A stretch of DNA of 64,000 bases from assembly GCA_021521415.1 (NCBI GenBank), contig JAIQDT010003811.1, positions 124,001 to 188,000 of the forward strand, written 5' to 3'. The position numbers and the translations under genes are program-made. Source of the stretch: Bidens hawaiensis (lineage: Eukaryota; Streptophyta; Magnoliopsida; Asterales; Asteraceae). Below, in pieces: positions 49,142-59,419 of the stretch (the stretch's first letter is position 1; the number at the start of each line of letters is the position of its first letter). The notes under the pieces are model-generated. The model did not search any database. It had not been told where the DNA came from and was given only the letters and a program-made list of their open reading frames with translations.

Positions 49142-52100
49142 TCAAGCTTCAGGACCACTTCCACTTGGACCCGCTCCATCAGTAGAGCGTGGTGGTTCAA
49201 GGAAAGCTTTAAGGATAGCTAGCCCATCATCAGCAGCAGCGACTTCGTTCACCTTCTCCACCACCGGATGCGGGAAGGCGGCATACTGATTCACTGCTTG
49301 GTCGTAAACAGCTTCAGTATCAACATTATACAAAGGGAAGTTGGAAGGCGGGATGCCTTTCTCAACGAACCCTAGACCAAGCAGGAAGCCGGCCTTTTCC
49401 CCATCCTCATGAGAAGCGTTGAGGGCTGCGCTCATAGCATCGTCATAAGACGTCTCTGAGAAGACCCGATGCACAACCTACAAAGAAAAAATACAAGTAT
49501 CAGAACCTTTTCTATTTACAAAGAAAAGCGTAAAGACATGAAAAGCTTACCTGAGACAACGCTTCTCGAAGAAGCCATTCCTTGGCAACCAGAGCTTCTT
49601 GGAGGGCGGCTTGAGCTTGGGTACAGGCGCGTTCGGCTTCACTTTTATTAAGGTTGGCAACACTTCCTTTGCAGCAGCCTCTTCGACACCCTTTAGCTTC
49701 CGCTCAGTATGGTCAAGCACCCCCCTCTGGTCCAAGATCTCCTGGAGCTTTTTGGCGTCTTCCATCGCCAAGGCATCATGAGCCTGCTGGAGAGCCTCTA
49801 ATTTGGCCTTAAGCTCCTCATTCTCCACGCGTAGAGGCTCAGCAACAGCTTCAGCCTTGGTGGCCCTCTCGGTTGCGTTCCTTGCAGTTTCCTTAGCCAG
49901 CCGAAGCTGTTCATTAACAGCTTGGGCAGCCTTGGAACGGGCCCCGAGCCGGGCCTGAACTTCAACCTCGAGGGCCTTGAAGGCCTTTTCATTTTCCGCA
50001 GCCACTGCGGTAAGCCTTTGGTTCTCCTCCCGGACAGCCCGCGCCTGAGCTACTTCTTTAATGCGAGCTGCTTTTAACTTGTCGTTTTCACGACAAAGCA
50101 GCTCGACGCGCGGCTGCATCCGGGCCAGGAGAACCCGAAGCTCATTGGTTAGCCTACCCTCCTGGTAGCTAGCCATGGCTTCCCCCAACGCACCACTGGG
50201 AGCAGCGTGACGAGCCCACTCCACGCACTCCACAGGGGTGCGAAGGGTTGTTCCTCGGCGGATGTTCCATCGTGGAACATACACTTCATTGGAATCCGAC
50301 ACTGCAAAAAACATAAAGCAGTTAGGAAAAGATGATAAAAATATATAAAATAGGCCAAAAGAACCCTACGCACCTGTAGGGTCAATAACAGGCCGATAGC
50401 CGCCAAACCCATCACCTGAACCCAACGGAAATCCATCCAAGAGGTCAGGCAGATGGGAAGGAGGCAGAGGTTGGCGATAAGCCCCGGGCATACCTGAAGG
50501 ATCGGCCGTCGTGGCCGATGACGGAGGCGGCATGGTAACAGCCGCCGGGGTCGCCGCTGCGGAATCCGCAGCAATAGTAACCGCCGGCTCGGTGAAGGAT
50601 GCGGTAAAAATAGCACTCACAGCCGGAGGTAACGTCATCACAGCTGGAACAGTCGGCTCAAAGGAGTGAGCAACTGAACCAGCGGAAGCAGGCGCAGGCG
50701 CCTGGGTCGTCGCCTCAGGTAGGCTGACCAAGCCTACCGTCATTGGCGGAGGGGTACTCTGCGCTCCACCCTGGAATGCGTCAACATCCACGCCTGCACA
50801 AAGAAGACAAGTGTTAATGATATTAAGCTATGAAGTTAAAGATTAAGGAAGTTTGTACTTACGGGTTTTCTTGAGCCTAAATGTACGGACAGGCGGGGAT
50901 GAACCCGATGGAGCCGGCCTCTTCACGCCGCTCACCATTGTCATCCTGGGCTCTCCGGTGACAGTTGTCACAGCCTCTGGAACGGTGGTCTTATCACCAC
51001 CGGGATTCCCCGCCACCTCTTCGCTCTCGGTCTCCGAGTCAGACCGAGGCACCGGATCGGCAGTGGAGGCCACCTTCTCCTTCCCCTTCCCGCCGGCAGC
51101 CTTCTTCTTCCGCACCAACGGAGGACCATCTGCGGATTCCTCATCAGAACATACGATTAGAGGAATTCCAGCAGAGGTTTCAACATTGAGGGGTCGAGGG
51201 TTGAATAGCGCCTTACCTGGCCGCCTGGCGCTAAGGATCTCGTGGCCTAGTGGGTAGACCTCCACGAACCGATCCGCCGTTTGTTCTAGGATGGGCAACT
51301 CGTTCTCGTCTAGAGCGCGAGTACCCATCCGAGCGGGACCGTCAGCCTCCCGCGGGTACATGAGCGACTGCAAGTCGTTCCCCTCTGAAATAAACAGGAA
51401 AAAGTTAGAAGAGATTCTAAATCAACAAAAAGAAACAAAGCATACCGTAAGGAACAGAGTTCGAACCGTATTTGAGGACGATCGGGATCTTTCGCGCATC
51501 CGCATCCTTCCACACCCGGCTCATCCCGAGCATTACCATCCCGGACTCCGCAAACCGGTAAACCGGAGATTGGACTCGGGATATATTCGAAAACCATTCC
51601 GCCTCCTCGTTGTTGGAGGCGTGAAGGCTGGGAAGTGCTTGCCCATTTTTGAACTTCATGGCAAGGGGGATGGCGCGAGCGGAGATGTAGAAGAACTCCC
51701 GCTTCCACGAGCGAAGACTGCGCTCGGTTGCGCAAATCTTTAAACCCTTAATCCGGGTTATCAACGTATACCACCCCTGGATGCACCTCCAGGAGTAGAA
51801 GGTCATCAGGCGGTCAACATAGGGCTCAATGCCCAGAATCCGGCACACCCACTCGAAGTGCCGAATCTTGGCAATCGCCATCGGGTGCACCTCAGTCAGG
51901 TGCACACCGTGCCTCTCCAGGACACGGTACACAAACTTTGTCAATGGGAACCTAAGATTCCCATAAACAAAGAATGCAGCATATACCCCGATCTTGCCTC
52001 TGGGGGCATCGCACACTGTCTGATGGGGTTCAGGAAACTCAGGCTCGAGAGACTCGAGCATGAACTTCCTGACGACGTACTGATACAGATCGACAGGCAA

Positions 52101-52166
52101 AGCACACTGGCACTCGCCAGCAGTACTCTTGTCGTCGGCTGTAGATTCGAGATCACGAGACGACAT
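49142..52166 (-). pseudogene. Antisense gene of Tat element 2 (five exons, frameshift in exon 4)
   Basis: Exons on the minus strand: 52166-51446, 51384-50863, 50793-50374, 50301-49551 and 49477-49142, all with GT/AG introns at the same positions as in element 3. Exon 1 gives a domain like the 'putative gypsy type transposon' family, exons 2-3 a basic and Pro/Ala-rich region, exon 4 a long coiled coil and exon 5 a conserved tail (FSETSYDDAMSAALNASHEDG). Exon 4 has lost bases near 49655 compared with the intact copy, so its end reads in the wrong frame and stops at 49547-49549. The role is unknown. Antisense extra genes are described in Tat-lineage elements (for example maize Grande). Confidence 0.78.
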
Positions 52167-52288
52167 CTTGCAGATGAAAGAAGAAAACGATTTCAAGAGA
52201 ATGCTCGACTAAGAAAAGGTGAGTATTCGCCGGAAATCGTTAAAGATGAAGAGAGAAGTGAAAGTGTGAATTGCAAAGGACCCTCTCC

Positions 52289-52300
52289 CCCTTTATATAC
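52289..52300 (-). promoter_or_regulatory. TATA box of the antisense gene, element 2
   Basis: On the minus strand GTATATAAAGGGG lies about 125 bases upstream of the antisense start codon. A CACGTG G-box sits at 52368-52373. Both are in the same places in element 3, so the antisense gene appears to have its own promoter. Confidence 0.65.
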
Positions 52301-53231
52301 TAATCGCAATTAATGCGATGAATTTAATGCGGAGGAGAGAGAAATCGAAGGTGCAATGAAACTATGACACGTGGCAAAAAGCAAGCTGGCAACAGCTGTT
52401 GAAAGGACGCATACCATTAATTTCGCGGCCACGCGCCCGAAAAATCGGTCCCACGCGCCTGAAAAAGCGTCTGGAATGACCAGGTACTGTCACGTCACCA
52501 TAACTTCCTGCACGTCCTGACACAGTCAGAAGAAACCGTCGCACGACGTTTCAGAGGTTTGAACAGTTCTTATCCTTTCACCAACTCTTCGAATTTCAAA
52601 AAAAAAAAAAAAAAATTCAAAAAGATTCAAAAATAAGCGGGAAAATACTCCTTACATTGGCAACCAAGTAACCATAAGACGGGTGCGGGTACAGTGTCAA
52701 GGCAAAACCCTTCACATACTTAGCACCCGCAGGGAATTGACGCCAGGAATACCTTGGAAGTAAAGTAACCGTAAGACGAGTGCGGGTACAGTGTCAAGGC
52801 AAAACCCTTCACATATTTAGCACTCTGCAGGAAATTCAAACCAAGAAGGATCTTCTGGGCCATGCTTGCGGAAACCGGAATAACATCCCCGCATGACGGG
52901 AACGTCGAGAACTATATTGTTTGAAACTCCATGATGGGATTGGTGGTTTTAGCATAATTGATCAATATGTTGAAAACTACCAAAACCCCATGGAGAATCC
53001 ACACAAGTGGGACTCAACGCTCCTGACTTGCGAGAAGGTTACAAACCTACCCGCTTCACACCCAAAGATCAAGCAGAAAAGTCGGGAATTTCTGCGTGAC
53101 ATCAGGAAAACCGCGGGAAGAATCACCACGGAAAACCTAAAAACTAAACCCTTTTCAAAACCCCTTGCTAAGTCCAAAAGTTTACCTCACTTATTAATAA
53201 TCCATGAGAAGAACATTGGACTGGGGGGACT

Positions 53232-54195
53232 TGAAGAGGTAGGTCCCAGCAGAGCCCAGTTGGACCCGCAAGACTCACCTTGAACAGGGACGTCTGCGCA
53301 ACGACCAACTGCTCCAGCAGGACCCACCATGCTCAGAGAACCTTACGCGCAGTACGCCAGCTGTACCCGCAGGGAAAGCCTCCCAATGGTGAAGTACCCC
53401 GCCTGTTCCCGCAGCTGCGGATACAAGCCATCAGGGAAGGCTACCCGCACTAACAGCAAGGCTACACGCACAAGGCATTAGCTACTTCAGTAGTCACATG
53501 AAGGAATGAGCAAGGCGGGAATACTCCCGATTAATGAGCCAGTCCATATGCTTCTGGAAGATCTTTTGTACTATACCTACTAAGGTATGGGCAGAACAGA
53601 CGATTTGACCAGAACAGCCCATGAACCAATCACAGGGTGACAGCTCACTGACAACAGTACGAGGAGGAGCACCCTCTAGTACTGTTTGTCACTATTAGCC
53701 GCTGCCTACTCACCAACCCTTACTATGGGACGTGCGCAGCCTACAGTTGGTGGAACAGTGTATAGCTGGCAGTAAAGGAACAGTATACAGCCGACCTTGT
53801 TACTGTCGGCCGTAACCTATCCACCAACCAGCATGGCCTGTACATAGTCCACTGTTGGTAGAACAGGAATACTATTCAGCCGGCTGTACCTTCTAAAGAA
53901 CCTACCTTCGGCTATAAATACTCCAACACCTTGGAATGGTAAGGACATGATCTGATATCTCATCTTATCTAGCAATCTCTTAATATACACTTATATTCAG
54001 AGCAATCTAGTCTGATTCTCACGCCGGAGGGTGGTCACAAGGAGGAACCCCCCCTTCTCAGTGACGAGCTTACGGTGTCTGTTTTGCAGGTCATCTGAAG
54101 AACAATCTTCTCTGCTGAACCTCATCCTCGTGGGAAACATTACTTAACCCCCAGATTATCTATAATCTGCCCAGGGTTCACTTAGTGTTTCTTCA
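53232..54195 (+). repeat. 3' LTR of Tat element 2 (964 bp)
   Basis: It starts TGAAGAGGTAGG after the purine tract GGACTGGGGGGACT and ends TGTTTCTTCA. A TATA box CTATAAATA lies at about 53912. It is clearly related to, but differs at many sites from, the LTR of element 3. Confidence 0.88.
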
Positions 54196-55251
54196 GTCAG
54201 TAATTGCATAAATAACAATTTACACATGCAGGCCCCGACCCGGTCATAATTGTAGGTGTCTGAAGCTGTAGTTGTATTCAAGTGAAGTCATCCCACGATT
54301 TACACACAATAAGTCAATAACACCTGCTTTTGATGGGACACAAGCTTATTCCGATTCTCATTGTTTAAATCTACTTTGACTAAGTAATTTATACTGTTAT
54401 TGGCTGTTGGAAGACCATGCCATTATTATAAGAGAAAATAGTCTAAATAGCCATTCTACGCCAACTCTTAATCTCCTACGACGCCATCATTTCTCTCGCG
54501 CCATTCTTGGTCTTCCCGAGTCAAAATGATTGAATGGTAATTATGACATATTTCTTGACTATTTTAGTAATATTTTTTAGTCCAAATGGTTATTTAGATT
54601 ATTTTCTCTTATAATAACGGCATGGTCTTCCAACAGCCAATAACAATATAAATTACTTTTAGTCATAGTAGATTTAAACAATGAGAATCGAAATAAGCTT
54701 ATGTCCCATCAAAAGCAGGTGTTATTGAGTTATTGTGTGTAAATCATGGTATGACTTCACTTGAATACAATGTGTAAACTGTTGTTCATGCAATTACTAA
54801 CTGTACCGTACAGTCTGTACGTTTTGGAATGGGACCGTGATCAATATAACCCCCACTCTAGTCCAAATGGAAAGTATGTGGTATACAATTGCTATTTGTG
54901 AGTGGTGGAGAAGTGTGTAGTATTATTATTATTATTATTTGTGGCGATGATTTGTGACGGTTGGAATAGGTAATTATTTTATTTGTTTTCTATTTAGTTG
55001 TTAGTGGTGGGTTTGCAGTCTTTGGTTTCATTGGTTCCAATTTGTGTATATTTATATTATTACAACGTATTTTTTACTTCAATTATGAAAATAACGATGA
55101 GTAAAAAAGTTTAGCGAAGAGATCTACAGAAATAGTGTTTCTCACGTTTTGAACTAATAAACTGATTCTATATGGAACCTGCCATATTATTTACCAGTGT
55201 GGATACATTACACTTAGTGAATCAGATAAACTTCAAATATTTAATGATTCT

Positions 55252-56232
55252 TGAAGAGGTAGGTCCCAGCAGAGCCCAGTTGGACCCGCAAGACTCACCT
55301 TAAACAGGAACGTCTGCGCAGAGACCAACTGGATCCGCAGGACCAACCATGCTCAGAGACGTGACGTCCTTACGCGCAGTACGCAAGCTGGTCCCGCAGG
55401 AAATGCCTCCCAATGGTGAAGGACTCCGCCTGTCCCCGCAGCCTCGGATACAAGCCATTAGGGAAGGCCACCCGCGCAGCATGGCTACACGCACAAGGCA
55501 CTTAGCTCTCGATCATTCAGTGTCACCTGAAGGAATGAGCCAAGCCGGGAGCAATCCCGCACAGAGGCGGGAGGGGGAATACTCCCGCCCAAATAAGCCA
55601 GTCCGTATACTGAAGGATCTTTTACTGTACCTGACGAGGTATGGGCGAAAGATCTGATCAGAGATACGACAGCTCACTGATACAGTATGGCGAGCAGCAT
55701 GCTCCTGTACTGTATCACTATTAGCCGCTGCCTACTCACCAACTACTGCCATACCACGTGCGTAGCCGTCAGTTGGTGGAACAGGAATAGTATACAGCAG
55801 GCCTGGTCACTATCAGCCGCTACCTACCCACCAACTACCAGCAGGGCACGTGCGTAGGCTACTGTTGGTGGAACAGGAATACTGTTGCAGCCGGCCATAC
55901 CTCTTTGGAAACCTACCTTCGGCTATAAATACCACAAATGGTATGGACATCATATCTTATCATATCTTACTACATTATCATCATATTATACCTGATATCT
56001 GCTCTAGCAATCTCTTAATATACTTTTATATTTAAAGAGCAATCTAGTCTGATTCTCACGCCGGAGGGTGGTCACAAGGAGGAACCCCCCCCTTCTCAGT
56101 GACGAGCTCACGGTGTCTGTTTTGCAGGTTATCAGAAGAACCATCTTCCAAGGGTCTAACCCCTCGTGGGAAACATCTCTCCAACCCCCAGGTTACCAGT
56201 AACCTGCCCGGGGTTCGGTTAGTGTTTCTTCA
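55252..56232 (+). repeat. 5' LTR of Tat element 3 (981 bp)
   Basis: The ends are TGAAG and CTTCA. Before the TATA box CTATAAATA (near 55922) it carries a hairpin TGATACAGTA/TACTGTATCA (about 55676-55716) and two copies of a CCAAC...GTTGGTGG hairpin unit (about 55723-55790 and 55815-55882), each holding a CACGTG in its loop. Confidence 0.9.
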
Positions 56233-56248
56233 TTGGCGCCATCCGTGC
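56233..56248 (+). other. Primer-binding site of Tat element 3
   Basis: TTGGCGCCATCCGTGC follows the LTR directly and matches the site in element 1. It would bind the 3' end of a tRNA to start cDNA synthesis. Confidence 0.75.
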
Positions 56249-56300
56249 ATAAAGCTAGAACTACAATTTTCTCCAGTTTTTTCAAAACTTTATACAAAAG

Positions 56301-57755
56301 ATGGTTAGAGAAATTCCGGTAACCACAACCCCAGCTATTGGGGGGAATACCGGCAACACAGTTTTTACAAACACTACTCCGGCTACCGAAGCCGGAGCAA
56401 GTGAAGTAAATTTTACGAACACTACCCCACTTACTAAAGCAGGGGCAAGTGCAGTAAATGACCGCCTACTGGGATCCACCGATACCCAGTTTGAAAAACG
56501 AAGACTCCCCCGCCAGACTCTCGACGAAGTCAAGGCATGGGCGGAGGCACGACAAAAGGAATTCCAGGCTGAGTTGAACGAACGCTTGCGTTCCGTGCAA
56601 CAGGCCGACGAATTCGAATACTGGGAGGATGACTCGGAGGAATCCGACTCCGACGCGAACCCTCGTCATAAGGCAAAAGGGAAGCGTAAAGAAACGGAAA
56701 CCCAACCGAAAAGGCATTTTGGACAAGCCTTCAAACCAAAAAGCATAGATGGAGGTCCACGAGACTTCTCTAAAACGTTCAGACCAAACGTTACAAATGC
56801 AGGAACGTCCAAATTTGCAAGGGACATTGCTGAAGCAATCGCCCCGAAAAGTGCTAAACAAATGCCTAACATAGGCACATATGACGGCATATCTGATCCA
56901 GACGATCATTTGAACAGGTTCATAGCGGGGGCAACCGTTAGCAATTGGACGGAACCCACGTGGTGTTACATGTTCCAAATGACGCTGGTGGGGGCTGCTA
57001 GGGCTTGGTTCGATCGTTTACCGGTTAACCACATTTACGACTGGGCAGACTTCCAGCAGAAGTTTAGCCAACACTTCAGCCAGCAGCGAAAGTATACCGA
57101 GGAGCAATGGACAATCCTCAAATGCACACGGGAAGAAGATGAATCTCTGCTAAACTTCATCACTCGCTTCAACTCAAAGAAGTTAAGTTTGGGCAATATC
57201 AGCGAGGATCTTGTTCGCGCAGCCTTCATCCAGGGCGCGCAAGACCCAGAGCTTATCCGCACCCTAACGGGTAAAGATGGAATGCCATCCACATGGGATG
57301 GCATCATGACAGCAGCCAAACGCTATGCGGAAACGGAGAAGCAACTGGGTAGAGACCTTCCGCAGAACACAAACCTTTACACCCAGAGGACGAGAGAGGA
57401 CAACGTCCTCACCGCCCGATTGAACAAAAAACGGAAGCAAGGCATTTGGCAGTCAAGGGTAAACTTTGACACCTCATCCGGCTTACAGCACCGATTGGGT
57501 GAAAGGGATAATGTAAAGCCGCACCGGAACTCCAGGTGGACGCCACTTACCAAAAGCGTCACTGACATATTTGCTACTGAGGAGCTCCCATGGCCAAAGC
57601 CTCCAGTAATCCGGCATCGTCACGATGCTGATCGGAGCAAGTACTGTGACTATCACAGAAAAAAAGGCCACAACACCGAAGAATGCATAGACGTAAAAGA
57701 CATGGTCGAAACATTCGTCAGAGATGGGACGCTCGCGCACCTCGTGGCGAAATAA
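56301..57755 (+). CDS. Gag of Tat element 3 (intact, 484 aa)
   Basis: One open frame starts MVREIPVTTT shortly after the primer site and ends with its own TAA at 57753-57755. It has a repetitive Thr/Ala-rich N-terminus, an acidic stretch (EYWEDDSEESDSD, about residues 108-120), a capsid-like retrotransposon gag domain (about 190-350, with MPNIGTYDGISDPDDHLNRF, AARAWFDRLP and FSQHFSQQ) and a C-terminal zinc-finger-like motif YCDYHRKKGHNTEEC. Gag packages element RNA into particles. In element 2 the frame continues into pol at this point, but here the stop arises just before the pol deletion, so Gag alone is made. Confidence 0.9.
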   Translation: MVREIPVTTTPAIGGNTGNTVFTNTTPATEAGASEVNFTNTTPLTKAGASAVNDRLLGSTDTQFEKRRLPRQTLDEVKAWAEARQKEFQAELNERLRSVQQADEFEYWEDDSEESDSDANPRHKAKGKRKETETQPKRHFGQAFKPKSIDGGPRDFSKTFRPNVTNAGTSKFARDIAEAIAPKSAKQMPNIGTYDGISDPDDHLNRFIAGATVSNWTEPTWCYMFQMTLVGAARAWFDRLPVNHIYDWADFQQKFSQHFSQQRKYTEEQWTILKCTREEDESLLNFITRFNSKKLSLGNISEDLVRAAFIQGAQDPELIRTLTGKDGMPSTWDGIMTAAKRYAETEKQLGRDLPQNTNLYTQRTREDNVLTARLNKKRKQGIWQSRVNFDTSSGLQHRLGERDNVKPHRNSRWTPLTKSVTDIFATEELPWPKPPVIRHRHDADRSKYCDYHRKKGHNTEECIDVKDMVETFVRDGTLAHLVAK

Positions 57756-57949
57756 AAGCTAGGCAGGCGAGTGCGTATAGAACCCCAGCTGGGGAAAACA
57801 CGAACCAATTTCAGCCTCAAAATCGAGACTACATGCTGCGTAAAGAACGAGATCCCGAACCAGGTGCGTATCGGCTCGATGGCACTCCCATCCCAACATG
57901 GAAGGGAGTTCAATTACACAGTTTGCATGTAATCAATTCCAATTTGTAA
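57756..57949 (+). pseudogene. Pol deletion junction and last codons of integrase
   Basis: About 80 bases after gag the sequence matches the very end of element 2 pol (GAYRL and LDGTPIPTW motifs, equal to about 48280-48440). Protease, RT, both RNase H domains and nearly all of integrase are gone. This is about 3.6 kb missing relative to element 2. Confidence 0.85.
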
Positions 57950-58049
57950 AGAGAAGGCCAAGAGCCACTTCTAATGGAAATGATTCTCTTTAAGAATATC
58001 GAAGCTGATGATTTTACATTTATACTTTTCTGAACACTAATATGCCGGT

Positions 58050-58465
58050 TTTCACCGCATAATTACGTGAAGTCATTGCATGGGAAGGCGGTCCTACCCG
58101 CACGAACCCAATAACGAGACAAACCTTCACGCAGCTCAGTTGAAGGGGAAAAAGTTCAGCACCCAAAAATGAAAGTGCCGGTCTATCCGCATGAATCATT
58201 AAGGAAACTGAATAATAACCTGTCAACAACCGCGCGTCGAACGGTTAAAACTATCCAACACTGGTGACGACACACATTACGTGAAGTCGTCGCGTGGGAA
58301 GGCGGTCTTACCCGCACGAACCCAATAACGTGGCAAACCTTCACGCAGGTCAGTTGAAAGAGTTCATCCCATTAAATGAAAGTGCCGGTCTATCCGCATG
58401 AATCATGAAAGGAAAATGAACACTAACCTATCGACAACCGCGCGTCGAACGGTTCAAAACAAAAT
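58050..58465 (+). repeat. Direct repeats of about 190 bp in element 3
   Basis: Two units share ACGTGAAGTC, GGGAAGGCGGTC and CCGCACGAACCCAATAACG motifs (about 58065-58255 and 58270-58455). They are related to the neighbouring 149-bp array by the CACGCAGGTCAG-like core. Confidence 0.7.
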
Positions 58466-58469
58466 TCTT

Positions 58470-59215
58470 AAAAAGATGAGAAAAACCTACACGCAGGTCA
58501 GATAAGGGTAAAGTTCTGCCATCCTACTAAGTGCAAGTGACGGTTCTACCCGCACAATCACGAAAGAGGAAGCAAAACTTCACCTGTTATCAACCACGTT
58601 CAAAGGTTAACTTATCCTCAAAAGATGAGAAAAACCTACACGCAGGTCAGATAAGGGTAAAGTTCTGCCATCCTACTAAGTGCAAGTGACGGTTCTACCC
58701 GCACAATCACGAAAGAGGAAGCAAACCTTCACCTATTATCAACCACGTTCAAAGGTTAACTTATCCTCAAAAGATGAGAAAAACCTACACGCAGGTCAGA
58801 TAAGGGTAAAGTTCTGCCATCCTACTAAGTGCAAGTGACGGTTCTACCCGCACAATCACGAAAGAGGAAGCAAAACTTCACCTATTATCAACCACGTTCA
58901 AAGGTTAACTTATCCTCAAAAGATGAGAAAAACCTACACGCAGGTCAGATAAGGGTAAAGTTCTGCCATCCTACTAAGTGCAAGTGACGGTTCTACCCGC
59001 ACAATCACGAAAGAGGAAGCAAAGCTTCACACCTATTATCAACCACGTTCAAAGGTTAACTTATCCTCAAAAGATGAGAAACCTACACGCAGGTCAGATA
59101 AGGGTAAAGTTCTGCCATCCTACTAAGTGCAAGTGACGGTTCTACCCGCACAATCACGAAGGAGGAAGCGAAACTTTAACCCACTATCAACCACGTTCAA
59201 AGGTTCTTATTCTGA
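58470..59215 (+). repeat. 149-bp tandem array in element 3
   Basis: About five units, with starts at roughly 58470, 58621, 58770, 58919 and 59070 and a period of 149-151 bases. Each begins AAGATGAGAAAAACCTACACG and ends at CCACGTTCAAAGGTTAACTT. The copies are nearly identical, so the array grew recently. It lies just downstream of the antisense gene's stop. Confidence 0.9.
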
Positions 59216-59419
59216 ACACTTGGAAAATTGCTAATTTAAACTAAGTATGCAAGTCATAAAGTTTATAAAGCAAGGAACCCAAAGAAGGAAATAACAGTCT
59301 TATACGCAAAAAGGTTAATATTTCAATGATGTATTACAACAGTGGCCGGGTAACTACCCGCCTAAAAGAAATCTATACAAAGCTAAGTCTATCCTAGCAG
59401 TGGGAAGGGATCTTCAGGA

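Larger units (their letters stand above)
44154..54195 (+). mobile_element. Tat-type Ty3/gypsy element 2, 5' LTR missing
   Basis: Order: end of gag (44154-44600), pol (to 48464), repeated non-coding DNA, a five-exon gene on the opposite strand (49142-52166), more non-coding DNA, a purine tract and the 3' LTR (53232-54195). The 5' LTR, primer site and most of gag are absent. A second, ribonuclease-H-like domain after the first and the antisense gene both mark the Tat group. A stop inside integrase and a frameshift in the antisense gene show decay. Confidence 0.9.
43761..55143. mobile_element. Long foldback (palindromic) DNA element split by a Tat retrotransposon
   Basis: 43761-44104 is the inverse of about 54785-55143, and 54262-54455 is the inverse of about 54585-54775. 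Without the inserted Tat element (44154-54195) the pieces form one palindrome of about 1.3 kb with arms of roughly 0.55 kb and a loop of about 130 bases (about 54455-54585). The ends are GAGAAACACTATTTCTGTAG and its inverse, which would suit a Mutator-type foldback element, but I found no 9-bp duplication. The arms are imperfect, so it is not brand new. No protein is encoded. Confidence 0.72.

Noticed and set aside
58470..59215. Regular repeats that could be mistaken for a CRISPR array
   Set aside because: Units are contiguous 149-bp monomers without variable spacers, inside a plant retrotransposon.
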